Positions 1 through 6,612 are shown, numbered from the stretch's first letter. The stretch is DNA of 9,532 bases from Chlamydiota bacterium (GCA_027459365.1 DAIDIM010000087.1:1-9532), one strand, 5' to 3'. Translations and numbers: made by a program. Notes: generated by a model from the letters alone, not told the origin.

Positions 1-590
1 ATGGGAATGGCTACAATGACTGCGAGGAGAAAGAAGCCTTGAAATAGGTCTATCCATGCAATCGTCCGATATCCGCCGAGAAAAACATAAGCTACGACTA
101 TGAATAGCCCAATCGAAATCCCAATTGTGTAATTGAGACCAAAAAGAGATTCTACTAAAATCCCCATCCCAACAAGCCCTGAGGAAATGTAAAAGGTAAA
201 GAAAAAAACTGACATCATTGCAGAGACAATCCGTATTTTCCCGGAGGTATCGCCGAAACGGTTTTCGAAATAGGAGCTGAGCGTTAAACTGCCCGTTTGT
301 TCAGTAATCGTCCGAATTTTTGGTGCAATGAAGTGCCAATTCAAAAACATAAAGACAATTAAGCCAATCGCGGCCCATGAGCCGGTAACGCCTGTTGTGA
401 AAATCAATGCAGGGTAGCCAAGAAATAGCCAACTACTCATATCACTTGCATGAGCAGAGAGTGCAGTAAGCCAAAAATTTAACGATCGGTTCCCGAGAAT
501 ATAGTCCGCTTCAGACTTTTGCCTTCGATAGGTGATGAGTGCGATCATGGTTAATAAAATAAAATAGCTCGTAAAGGCGGCAAATTCCAT
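1..590 (-). CDS. putP: Sodium/proline symporter, N-terminal part (cut by window edge)
   Basis: Inner-membrane sodium:solute symporter (SSS family) that would import proline together with Na+. About 196 residues are visible, read from the ATG at 590 to the window edge; the remaining C-terminal part (the family is about 500 residues) lies outside. The signature is the stretch LSAHASDMSSWLFLG around residues 44-58, which aligns with the E. coli PutP segment containing the Na+-site residue Asp55 (here Asp50, within Ser49-Asp50-Met51-Ser52). Further on, GSWAAIGL, LNWHF, SSYFENRFGD and FFFTFYISSG follow the PutP order. Several hydrophobic helices are evident (about residues 6-21, 52-83, 126-150, 155-172, 180-196). 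It starts 25 bases after the ttcA stop on the same strand, so the two are probably co-transcribed. An in-frame stop lies just upstream of 590, which fixes this ATG as the first possible one. The transported substrate is inferred from family resemblance. Confidence 0.9.
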   Translation of the reverse strand, partial: MEFAAFTSYFILLTMIALITYRRQKSEADYILGNRSLNFWLTALSAHASDMSSWLFLGYPALIFTTGVTGSWAAIGLIVFMFLNWHFIAPKIRTITEQTGSLTLSSYFENRFGDTSGKIRIVSAMMSVFFFTFYISSGLVGMGILVESLFGLNYTIGISIGLFIVVAYVFLGGYRTIAWIDLFQGFFLLAVIVAIP

Positions 591-615
591 AGGAAAACAT
601 TAAACTCTTTTTAAA

Positions 616-1356
616 CTATTTCTTCAAGGCCTTATCAGACCCAAAAATAAGTCCTGCTTTTGCCAAATTTCCACGAAGATTAGGGAAATGGGCCTCAATA
701 TCGCTCATGATTTGATCGACAACTTTCCTTTTCGAGTTTTGTCCGACCGGACATTGGCATGTGATCCGAGCAAAACCATACTGTTTTGCAAATTCCCTCA
801 AGTCTTTTTCGGCAACGTAAATTAAGGGACGAATGATTGTAATCCCATAATCGTGCATTGGAACTTTCGGTAAATTGGCAGCAAACTCGCCCTTATGAAA
901 TAAATTCATCAGCAATGTCTGCGCGCTATCATCGCGATGATGTCCAAAAGCAATCGTTGTTGCACCCATATTTTTGGCTGCATCAAAAATGAGCTTTCTC
1001 CTCTCTCTTGAACACCGATAACATTCAAGATCTTCTCTTTTTTGCGTTGACAAACAGGAGATAAAGGGGACGTCGAGCTCTCTACAAATCGTCTGCAAGA
1101 ATTCTTCACTGATCCCGGCGCCGCAAGAAAATTCACCCCCAACATGAATGGCATACAATTGAAAATTTGGGAACCCCCGGCCTCGGATTGCATGTAAAAG
1201 AAAAAGCAAACCTAAACTATCCTTCCCACCACTCAAGGCAAGGGCGATCTTTTCAACCTTTTCATCAAATAGTGAAAAGTCAAAAATTGCCTTTCGAACG
1301 CAGCTTTCTAACTCTCTTCCAAGTGCAGTCCACGGGGGTTTTGCTAAGGGTATCAT
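616..1356 (-). CDS. ttcA: TtcA-like tRNA 2-thiocytidine biosynthesis protein
   Basis: PP-loop ATPase of the TtcA/TilS superfamily that would adenylate cytidine-32 of tRNA and replace its oxygen with sulfur, acting in the cytosol. The 246 residues show the PP-loop SGGKDS at 42-47, the TtcA-type pair CYRC (Cys112, Cys115) followed by SRERRKLIF, the motif GHHRDDSAQTLLMN at 138-151, and a late cysteine pair (Cys200, Cys202). In characterised TtcA proteins two CxxC cysteines and one downstream cysteine hold a 4Fe-4S cluster, so this protein has the required ligands. It is shorter than E. coli TtcA (about 310 residues), mainly at the ends. The start at 1356 is the only Met before the PP-loop. No Shine-Dalgarno sequence precedes it, and a TATACT box sits only about 10 bases upstream, so the mRNA may be nearly leaderless. 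putP follows downstream. Function as TtcA is likely; a related thiolase substrate cannot be excluded. Confidence 0.87.
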   Translation of the reverse strand: MIPLAKPPWTALGRELESCVRKAIFDFSLFDEKVEKIALALSGGKDSLGLLFLLHAIRGRGFPNFQLYAIHVGGEFSCGAGISEEFLQTICRELDVPFISCLSTQKREDLECYRCSRERRKLIFDAAKNMGATTIAFGHHRDDSAQTLLMNLFHKGEFAANLPKVPMHDYGITIIRPLIYVAEKDLREFAKQYGFARITCQCPVGQNSKRKVVDQIMSDIEAHFPNLRGNLAKAGLIFGSDKALKK

Positions 1357-1365
1357 AGACAGAAT

Positions 1366-1394
1366 AGTATACTCGCTTAATTCTATTGTGAGAA
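1366..1394 (-). promoter_or_regulatory. Candidate promoter of ttcA-putP
   Basis: On the minus strand a TATACT box (1366-1371) is preceded after 17 bases by TTCTCA (1389-1394), a weak match to a -35 box. Transcription would begin within a few bases of the ATG at 1356. The -10 match is good and the -35 is poor. It overlaps the divergent tRNA promoter candidate. Confidence 0.4.
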
Positions 1395-1414
1395 TTGAAA
1401 TCTTTTGCTAAAAT
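1386..1414 (+). promoter_or_regulatory. Candidate sigma-70 promoter of the tRNA-Thr/tRNA-Tyr pair
   Basis: TTGTGA (1386-1391), a 17-base spacer, then TAAAAT (1409-1414). The predicted start, about 1421, is roughly 6 bases before the tRNA-Thr 5' end, as expected for a tRNA transcript. It overlaps the ttcA promoter candidate on the other strand. Confidence 0.5.
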
Positions 1415-1426
1415 ACCCTTTTTTGT

Positions 1427-1499
1427 GCTGGTGTAGCTCAATTGGTAGAGCGCCCGACTTGTAATCGGATGGTTGAGGGTTCAAGTCCTTTCGCCAGCA
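1427..1499 (+). tRNA. tRNA-Thr (anticodon TGT)
   Basis: A 73-base cloverleaf can be folded by eye: acceptor stem GCTGGTG with CGCCAGC (one G-T pair), D-stem GCTC/GAGC, anticodon loop CT-TGT-AA, T-loop TTCAAGT, discriminator A. The anticodon UGU reads ACA and, by wobble, other Thr codons. The anticodon stem has one C-A mismatch at its outer pair, and the T-stem holds two G-T pairs (GAGGG with CCTTT), so it is slightly weak. The 3' CCA is not encoded (the next bases are ACC). tRNA-Tyr follows after 12 bases, so the two are probably processed from one precursor. Confidence 0.95.
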
Positions 1500-1511
1500 A
1501 CCTCTTTTCTT

Positions 1512-1593
1512 GGGGGTGTCGCATAGCGGCAATTGCAGGGGACTGTAAATCCCCCGACTCACGTCTCCGCTGGTTCGAGTCCAGCCGCCCCCA
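1512..1593 (+). tRNA. tRNA-Tyr (anticodon GTA)
   Basis: An 82-base class II tRNA with a long variable arm. The acceptor stem GGGGGTG pairs with CGCCCCC, the anticodon stem GGGGA/TCCCC encloses CT-GTA-AA, and the variable arm is CGACTCACGTC. The T-arm CTGG-TTCGAGT-CCAG is perfect and the discriminator is A. The long variable arm with anticodon GUA is diagnostic of bacterial tRNA-Tyr. CCA is not encoded. No clear terminator was seen in the 260 bases after it. Confidence 0.96.
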
Positions 1594-1800
1594 TTGTCTT
1601 TCGGTATTTTTCTCGGGATCGTCGTGCGTATGCAGTACAGCCCTTACTTGCGATCACGAAAATTTGCTCGACGATTCTGTTTTGTGCAAGCCTCATTCGA
1701 GTAGAGCATCGTTAATTGCTGTTATCTAACTGACAATGAGAAACTTCTGTACTGTTGTTGTTTTTTTTTATCGGCTTTAGAACCCTCGATGATTTTAACA

Positions 1801-1830
1801 TTACAATCCAATTGGATCAGATGCTAAAAT
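1801..1830 (+). promoter_or_regulatory. Weak candidate promoter of the acylase gene
   Basis: TTACAA (1801-1806) and TAAAAT (1825-1830) are separated by 18 bases, placing a start near 1837, just ahead of the AAGGAAG ribosome binding site (1847-1853). The rest of the 262-base gap after tRNA-Tyr (1594-1855) shows no gene, clear hairpin or repeat. Confidence 0.3.
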
Positions 1831-1855
1831 TATCCCCCAAAATGATAAGGAAGTT

Positions 1856-3295
1856 ATGCATAATGAACTTAAAGATATTTCTTTGGAAGAACCAACGCAA
1901 CAATTAACGCGGCTTGAGGCGATAGGCTTTTGGATTCATGAACATCCAACGACAATAAAAGTTTTGGAGGTAGTAAGCGCAGTTTTAGGTGTCGGAGTAC
2001 TCGCCTCTCTTCCGTTTACAGCACCTGTTCTAGGAGCAGGGATTGGGGTAAGTCTTGCAATTACAGGGGTTCTTTTAACCCTTGCTTCTTCTGTAGCTTT
2101 GTTCGTTTTAGATTTACTTGTGCCTCCTCATCATGACATGCAAAATCATGTTTACAAGCCCAAACAATGTGACGGGGGAAGGCTTTACTATGAAGGCGAT
2201 GTCCCCATTCTTTCTTTGGATTCTGACGATCCATATAAAGCTGGAAAGGCTCATGGTTATCTTTGTGGTGAAGCAATTGATCGGCTGTCGAAGCGATGTG
2301 ATCTTGTATTACAAACGCTTGCCAAACAACCCCGAGCGAGTCAGCTGCCAAATACTCTTGCAGAAATTCGCCGAATAATACCTGCTGAATATTTGAGAGA
2401 AATTGAGGGACTTGTAGATGGATATAATCAATGGTCTCAAGAGCAGTATTTTTGGCGATCTCCTAAAAAATTAACCATCGATGATGTGTTATTAGTTCAT
2501 TTAATTCCTGATTCACTCCATTTCTATGCAGGTTTTTTTGAACAGAGGCTAGAAGTAGCCGCAAGTCAGAGAAAGCAGGCGGTTGCTTGTTCAGCGATTG
2601 TAGATCGAGACTCTCAAAATGGATTTGTATTTGCTCGAAATATGGATTGGCCTTCTTTTGGTTTAGCTGGTGCCTACAGCTTGATTATTAATCGTAAACA
2701 CACAAACGGATTGCGTAATACAGTTGAAGTAGGTGTGCCTGGTTTTGTAGGGACTCTTACGGGAATGAATGATCGGGGTTTATCTTTAGCTATGAATGTT
2801 TGTCCTGGCAATACCTTCGAAATAAGTGGAATGCCAGCATCTTTATATAATCGAGCTTGTTTAGAGCGATGCGCAACTGCTCAAGAAATTGAGGCTTTCA
2901 CTCGCAATCAATCACCTCTTGGAGCATATCACTTGACAGTAGCTGATAGACAGCAGGCTCAGTCAATCCATTTTTATCAAGGGGCAGGACGCACCCATCT
3001 TATTCGTCGATGGGAAGAAGATCGACCTCTTTCTACTCTCAATTGCTGTTATGGCCCTCAACCGAATTGCCATATGCATTATAGTATTGAACGACAGCAG
3101 TTCATCGACAACTTCTTTGACAACAGGAATGGGCGACCCCTTGAAGATGCACTTTCACTTCCCTTTGTGAATAATTGGATTACAACTCATCGCGTTGTCA
3201 TGGAGCCTCGAACAGGTAGATTCGAAGTGGCTTTTGATAATGCTTTTGCTGGGAAAGCTCTTCTACATGAAGTGCCCACACAAAATTTGTTATAA
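1856..3295 (+). CDS. Membrane-anchored Ntn hydrolase of acid ceramidase / NAAA / C45 acyltransferase type, Inc-like N-terminus
   Basis: A 479-residue protein in two parts. Residues 1-33 are polar, with no signal peptide. Residues 34-89 form two hydrophobic segments (about 36-56 and 58-89) joined by a very short Pro-containing turn (PFTAP, 53-57), the bilobed pattern typical of chlamydial inclusion-membrane (Inc) proteins. Residues 110-479 resemble N-terminal-nucleophile amidohydrolases: AGKAHGYLCGEAI (129-141), the segment ending in nucleophile Cys245 (VACSAIVD), then ARNMDW with Arg261 and Asp264. The Cys+16 Arg and Cys+19 Asp spacing equals that of human acid ceramidase (Cys143/Arg159/Asp162) and NAAA (126/142/145). 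Asn396 and Arg413 are candidates for the later active-site Asn and Arg. Such enzymes cleave themselves before the Cys and then hydrolyse or transfer acyl amides (ceramides, N-acylethanolamines, penicillins, bile-salt conjugates). The substrate here is unknown. AAGGAAG just upstream supports the start. It is a stand-alone gene. Confidence 0.85.
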   Translation: MHNELKDISLEEPTQQLTRLEAIGFWIHEHPTTIKVLEVVSAVLGVGVLASLPFTAPVLGAGIGVSLAITGVLLTLASSVALFVLDLLVPPHHDMQNHVYKPKQCDGGRLYYEGDVPILSLDSDDPYKAGKAHGYLCGEAIDRLSKRCDLVLQTLAKQPRASQLPNTLAEIRRIIPAEYLREIEGLVDGYNQWSQEQYFWRSPKKLTIDDVLLVHLIPDSLHFYAGFFEQRLEVAASQRKQAVACSAIVDRDSQNGFVFARNMDWPSFGLAGAYSLIINRKHTNGLRNTVEVGVPGFVGTLTGMNDRGLSLAMNVCPGNTFEISGMPASLYNRACLERCATAQEIEAFTRNQSPLGAYHLTVADRQQAQSIHFYQGAGRTHLIRRWEEDRPLSTLNCCYGPQPNCHMHYSIERQQFIDNFFDNRNGRPLEDALSLPFVNNWITTHRVVMEPRTGRFEVAFDNAFAGKALLHEVPTQNLL

Positions 3296-3299
3296 AGAT

Positions 3300-3554
3300 C
3301 GATGAATGCGTTCAGCTTCTTTTTAATCATCTCGTCGGTAAATTTCCTTCTGTTGTGGGCAAGCCCGCAATCATCTTTTCGCTAAATTTCCTTTTTTTTC
3401 TTAGGATCATAGGGGCTTGGATAACAGGCGAATCCAATTTCTCCGTTACTTTTAGAAAAATCGCCATGGTTAATATTTCTAGGGGGCAAGCCCCATTTTT
3501 CGGATAAGAACTTGTAATGTTCTAATCTTTAGTTACTTGTCGTTCTAAATTCAT
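3300..3554 (-). pseudogene. Possible decayed small gene, family unknown
   Basis: No intact gene lies between 3296 and 3627. The minus strand, however, reads as coherent peptide pieces in changing frames: an ATG at 3554 gives MNLERQVTKD and a stop (3522-3524). A one-base shift then gives LEHYKFLSEKWGLPPRNINH, continuing through GEIGFACYPSPYDPKKKKEI to a stop at 3382. A shift at the eight-base A/T run (3392-3399) instead gives KFSEKMIAGLPTTEG, and another gives KFTDEMIKKKLNAFID towards the acylase end. Two pieces share SEK...GLP and two share KF-(S/T)-(E/D)-(K/E)-MI, so the gene may have had internal repeats. The composition looks protein-like, but three frame changes are needed and I recognise no family. 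It may be chance. Confidence 0.3.
3325..3391. repeat. Imperfect direct repeat (two 23-base copies, offset 44)
   Basis: Copies at 3325-3347 and 3369-3391 both begin AATCATCT, end TAAATTTCC, and match at 20 of 23 positions. Between them lies GGGCAAGCCC (3357-3366), whose core recurs at 3482-3494 as GGGGGCAAGCCCC. On the minus strand the copies encode KFSEKMI and KFTDEMI, so they may be internal repeats of the decayed gene proposed here. Confidence 0.6.
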
Positions 3555-3566
3555 AGTTCTAGTTTA

Positions 3567-3603
3567 AACACGGAAAAAATTGACTTCCTAGTTCTTCCGT
3601 GTT
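3567..3603. promoter_or_regulatory. 9-bp inverted repeat upstream of the AlbA-ATPase operon, possible operator
   Basis: AACACGGAA (3567-3575) and its exact complement TTCCGTGTT (3595-3603) are separated by 19 bases, 30 bases before the operon start. Beyond the perfect 9 bp the flanks are also near-complementary (TTTAAA on the left, AAATTC on the right). Because the downstream gene product has a winged helix at its C-terminus, the site could be an autoregulatory operator; that link is inference. A 5' UTR hairpin is the alternative. Three GTTCTA hexamers (3519, 3542, 3556) lie just upstream. Confidence 0.4.
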
Positions 3604-3633
3604 AAATTCCTAGCTTTTATCGAGAGGTTGTCC

Positions 3634-4983
3634 GTGATAGAGGCGCTTTTGGCACAGGAAGAGGGAAAGATTCTTGAATTCAAGGAGAATACTCATTCTT
3701 TAGGCGGGATCGTAAAAACAGTAGTTGCATTTGCGAACACGGCGGGAGGAATTCTTGTTATAGGCGTGAAAAATGGGACGAAGGAGGTTGTTGGGTTGGC
3801 TGACGTTCTGAAGGAAGAAGAAAGAGTTGCCAATGCAATCGCTGACAGTGTAATCCCTCTTTTGGTTCCAGATATCGAAATGCATGCGTATAGGGAAAGG
3901 GAAATTCTTATATTGCGCGTTCCTCATGCGGCAGGTCCGTTCTACATAAAGTCTGATGGCGAAAAACATGGTACGTATATTCGATTTGGTTCTACGAATC
4001 GTGTTGTTGACGAAGAAATGCTATCGGCACTGCGGTTGTTTGCTGCAAACCTGAGTTTTGATGAAACTCCTCAACTTAAGGGTATTATCGATCGAACTAT
4101 GATTGAAACGGCATTCAAATGGGTGCATAAGGGGCCTACCGAAAAAACCTGTGAAGTTTTGGGAATTACCTCTTCATCATCTGGGAAAAATTTCCCCACT
4201 GTTGGAGGAGTTCTATTATTCGGAAGTAATCGCCTAGTTTTGTTTCCAGACTCCGTCATACGATGTGCCCGTTTTAAAGGTGTTACGAAAGAAGAAATTA
4301 TAGATCAAAAAGACATTGGATTAGGTTTGCCTTTTGTCATTCACGAGGCGATAAGTTTCATAGAGAGGAACACTCGAGTTAAGGGAAAAATCGGGAGGAT
4401 TCTTAGGAAAGACGTGTCCGAATACCCTCCTCTTGCTATTCGTGAAGCTGTAATCAATGCACTTCTCCACGCGGACTATAGCATGAAAGGCTGTCATATT
4501 CAGATAGCTATCTTTGATGATAGAATTGAGTTTACTAACCCGGGTGGTCTTCCATTTGGGCAAACTTTGCAAAAAGCGCTAGCCGGGTTTTCTCGGCTTC
4601 GAAATCGTGTGGTTGGCCGCGTATTTCGAGAGTTGAATTTGATAGAGCAATGGGGATCTGGGTTGCAAAAAATATTGATTGCCTGCAAAAAATGGGATCT
4701 CAAGCAGCCCAAAATTGAAGAACTTAATAATCAATTTCGGCTGACTATTTTTTCTATTTTGGAAGAGGAAGGCAAAGCTAAATTCCAGGCTTGGGAAGAA
4801 ATATTGCTTTCCTATTTGCAACAAATGAAATCAATCACTACGAAAGACGCTGCGAAACTTTGGAAAGTGACTGATCGGACTGCTCGTTCTCGCTTGAAAG
4901 TGATGGCTAAAGAGGGAGCCATTCAAAGGATTGGTACTTCAGAAAAAGATCCTCGGGCGATATTTATCCTGAGAGGAGGGTGA
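3634..4983 (+). CDS. Schlafen/AlbA_2 domain – GHKL ATPase – winged-helix protein
   Basis: A 449-residue protein of the type often labelled AlbA-family DNA-binding / RecG-like ATP-binding. An AlbA_2 (Schlafen-fold) domain fills about residues 8-125: GKILEFKEN (11-19), the glycine-rich VAFANTAGGILVIGV, and YIRFGSTNRV. An HATPase_c_4 domain follows with an N-box REAVINALLHADY (270-282; Glu271, Asn275), NPGGL (302-306) and QWGSGL (339-344). A winged helix with TTKDAAKLWKVTDRTARSRL lies in the last 60 residues. Family members are predicted regulators or nucleic-acid-acting ATPases, some tied to defence or mobile DNA; the exact role is not established. The GTG at 3634 is preferred because GAGAGG (3622-3627) sits six bases before it. 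A TTG at 3628, abutting that site, would add two residues. The next gene follows after four bases. Confidence 0.85.
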   Translation: MIEALLAQEEGKILEFKENTHSLGGIVKTVVAFANTAGGILVIGVKNGTKEVVGLADVLKEEERVANAIADSVIPLLVPDIEMHAYREREILILRVPHAAGPFYIKSDGEKHGTYIRFGSTNRVVDEEMLSALRLFAANLSFDETPQLKGIIDRTMIETAFKWVHKGPTEKTCEVLGITSSSSGKNFPTVGGVLLFGSNRLVLFPDSVIRCARFKGVTKEEIIDQKDIGLGLPFVIHEAISFIERNTRVKGKIGRILRKDVSEYPPLAIREAVINALLHADYSMKGCHIQIAIFDDRIEFTNPGGLPFGQTLQKALAGFSRLRNRVVGRVFRELNLIEQWGSGLQKILIACKKWDLKQPKIEELNNQFRLTIFSILEEEGKAKFQAWEEILLSYLQQMKSITTKDAAKLWKVTDRTARSRLKVMAKEGAIQRIGTSEKDPRAIFILRGG

Positions 4984-4987
4984 TTCT

Positions 4988-5681
4988 ATGAAATTTATAA
5001 AAGCTAAAGAAGGTCCTCCTAACATTGGAGATTCGGACAGTCAGTTTACTGTTCAGTATTTTGATGAACAAGGAAACATGATAATCCGTAGTGGAGGAAC
5101 AAGGGCTTGGCGATGTAATAATCCAGGTGCTCTTCTTTCCAGTGGATACAGCACAGGAAAAGATCGGCGATCCATCGGCACTGCAGGTTTTGGAAAATAC
5201 ATCTATGCTGTGTATCCAGACTATGAAACAGGCCATGAGGCGTTAATTGTGATGCTTAAGGGGAGTAAATATTTTCATCTTACGCTGAGAGAAGCTTCGG
5301 AAAGATATGTTAAGGAAGATCCTGATCATATTCACAAAATCGTAAAGCTTTCGAAATTAAATCCCGATCGTACAATCAAATCATTAAGCACGGAGGAATT
5401 TGAGATTTATTGGAAAGCTATCGAGAAAAATGAAGGCTGGAAGGTAGGCAGGGAAGACCCCATACCCAAGGAGTATATTACTGGAATTCATAAGAAGAGA
5501 GGGACTATTTGCGAATACCGCGTCTCTCGAAATGGGGAAGAGATCTGGCTTTCTAAGAGCGATGCTAATTTCGCTTGCGGAAGAAGGGAGATTACATGCT
5601 GTTGTTGTCCATTTAAGAAATGGATCTTGTTATTTGAGGTCAGAATATCACACAAAACCTTTCTCACTTCTTATTGTATAA
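4988..5681 (+). pseudogene. Lysozyme-like (phage P5-like) + DUF3892 protein, broken by a one-base frameshift
   Basis: The start at 4988 follows GGAGGG inside the end of the previous gene (gap four bases), implying translational coupling. Residues about 38-150 (RAWRCNNPGAL at 39-49, FGKYIYAVYPDYETGHEAL at 68-86, then EASERYVKEDPDHI) resemble the lysozyme/transglycosylase-like region of phage structural protein P5 relatives (NNPGN...F.VF.SPE.G..AL), though no catalytic residue is assigned. From about 163, ITGIHKKRG...EEIWLSKSDA starts a DUF3892 domain. After Ala193 the frame is lost: the open frame runs through a cysteine-rich nonsense tail to 5728. Removing one A at 5567-5568 gives DAISLAEEGRLHAVVVHL and ends at TAA 5679-5681, a normal DUF3892 ending and a 230-residue protein. 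The restored end overlaps the convergent gene by 18 bases. Confidence 0.8.
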
Positions 5682-6479
5682 AATGCCGATTTTTGAGTCA
5701 TCTCGGGTATAAGGCTCCCAATTATTAACAGTCATGAGTACTCGTCTGCGGTGGTGTCCAGTATGCGCTGAATATAGCGTTCCTTTAACAATAACTCCTT
5801 GGGTCCACATTTCTTCAGGAGGATTTTCGCTCACAAATGAGATGTGAATTTCGCGTACTCCAATTTCTGGCTGGTTAAAGGGCTCTTCTTCGGGCTCAGC
5901 CAATTGCACGTTGATGGGCTCTGACAAGAATAAAATAAGAGCGGGCTCTGGTCTATCGCCCCTCTCTATATTGGAATATTCTGGAGGACCTGGATAGGTT
6001 TTTCGGTAAATTGTACCTCGTAGTTCTGTGATGTTTGGTTCGTAGAAAACAGTTTGCGTGGGATGTTTCTGCTGCCATTCTACATCGATCGCTGCATCGA
6101 CGTAGAATTTGATGTCACTTACAAAATAAAAATCAGCCGATGGTTCAACGAAATGGCCATGAAGTTCTACGGTCTTTTCTTTGAGCAAATCGAATTCTTC
6201 GCTTAAGACAAGATGAATAAACTCAGGAGATTCTTTCTGTATTTGAGGGGGTCTGCTACCGATAGTGATGGATCGGGAAAGGGTGATCGATTCGTCTGGT
6301 ACTAGGACAGTATTTTTTTCTTCCCAATGCTTTTCTGTGCCATCGGAGTATCGGGTTGAGCGTTGTCGTGTAGCGGTTTTTAACACTCCTTTCAAAGTGA
6401 TTTGGGGTGGGGACTCCCATCCGAGAAGAGAAGAGGGGTTACAGAAAAGAATTATTAGGAACCACAAGATGTGATGCAT
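5664..6479 (-). CDS. Exported protein with two DUF4431-like repeats
   Basis: From the ATG at 6479 the 271-residue protein begins MHHILWFLIILFCNPSSLLGW, a signal peptide, with AAGAGG nine bases before it. A longer in-frame start at 6545 would bury the signal peptide and has no ribosome site, so 6479 is preferred. The second half is a clear DUF4431: TELRGTIYRKTYPGPPEYS, GDRPEPALILFLSEPINV, then VIVKGTLYSAHTGHHRRRVL with the hallmark AHTGHH at 238-243. The first half repeats the plan in degenerate form: ITLKGVLK (near residue 27), EFIHLVLSEEF, VELHGHFVEPSADFYFVSDI, without the HTGHH motif. DUF4431 has no established function; an extracytoplasmic beta-rich OB-like fold is a guess. It is convergent with the AlbA operon and separated from the glycosyltransferases by a terminator, so it is likely transcribed alone. 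Confidence 0.85.
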   Translation of the reverse strand: MHHILWFLIILFCNPSSLLGWESPPQITLKGVLKTATRQRSTRYSDGTEKHWEEKNTVLVPDESITLSRSITIGSRPPQIQKESPEFIHLVLSEEFDLLKEKTVELHGHFVEPSADFYFVSDIKFYVDAAIDVEWQQKHPTQTVFYEPNITELRGTIYRKTYPGPPEYSNIERGDRPEPALILFLSEPINVQLAEPEEEPFNQPEIGVREIHISFVSENPPEEMWTQGVIVKGTLYSAHTGHHRRRVLMTVNNWEPYTRDDSKIGILYNKK

Positions 6480-6590
6480 TGGTTTTTGCCTCTTGATATG
6501 AAATCTTTGAGGGAATCGTAGCTCAAAGCCGAAAATTTTTTCCAATCAAAAGTTCTGAATGCGTCCAATCTATCCCAAATTATATAGACA

Positions 6591-6612
6591 TAAAAACCTG
6601 AACTTCGGGTTT
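6591..6612 (-). terminator. Rho-independent terminator of the glycosyltransferase operon
   Basis: On the minus strand AAACCCG-AAGTT-CAGGTTT forms a 7-bp stem (one G-T pair) with a five-base loop, followed by a U run (GGTTTTTAT). It sits 43 bases past the stop of the last glycosyltransferase gene and before the DUF4431 gene, so it ends that transcript. The rest of 6480-6655 shows nothing else clear. Confidence 0.6.

Noticed and set aside
597..600. ATG at 600 as the putP start
   Set aside because: It is not in the symporter frame; the in-frame start is 590, with a stop just upstream.
1442..1729. Plus-strand open frame of 95 codons, and a second one at 1533-1715
   Set aside because: Both overlap the two tRNA genes, have no ribosome site and no recognisable domain.
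3482..3500. GGGG-CAAG-CCCC followed by ATTTTT as a terminator
   Set aside because: The stem is only four base pairs and 190 bases past the acylase stop; the same core at 3357 has no T run.
3325..3603. CRISPR array or transposon ends
   Set aside because: Only two imperfect repeat copies, no regular spacers, no transposase and no target duplication visible.
5682..5728. C-terminal cysteine-rich tail of the lysozyme-like/DUF3892 frame as a real domain
   Set aside because: The alternative frame restores a normal DUF3892 ending, and the tail runs into the convergent gene.
6480..6545. 22-residue N-terminal extension of the DUF4431 protein
   Set aside because: It would place the signal peptide internally and lacks a ribosome site; ATG 6479 has AAGAGG in front.
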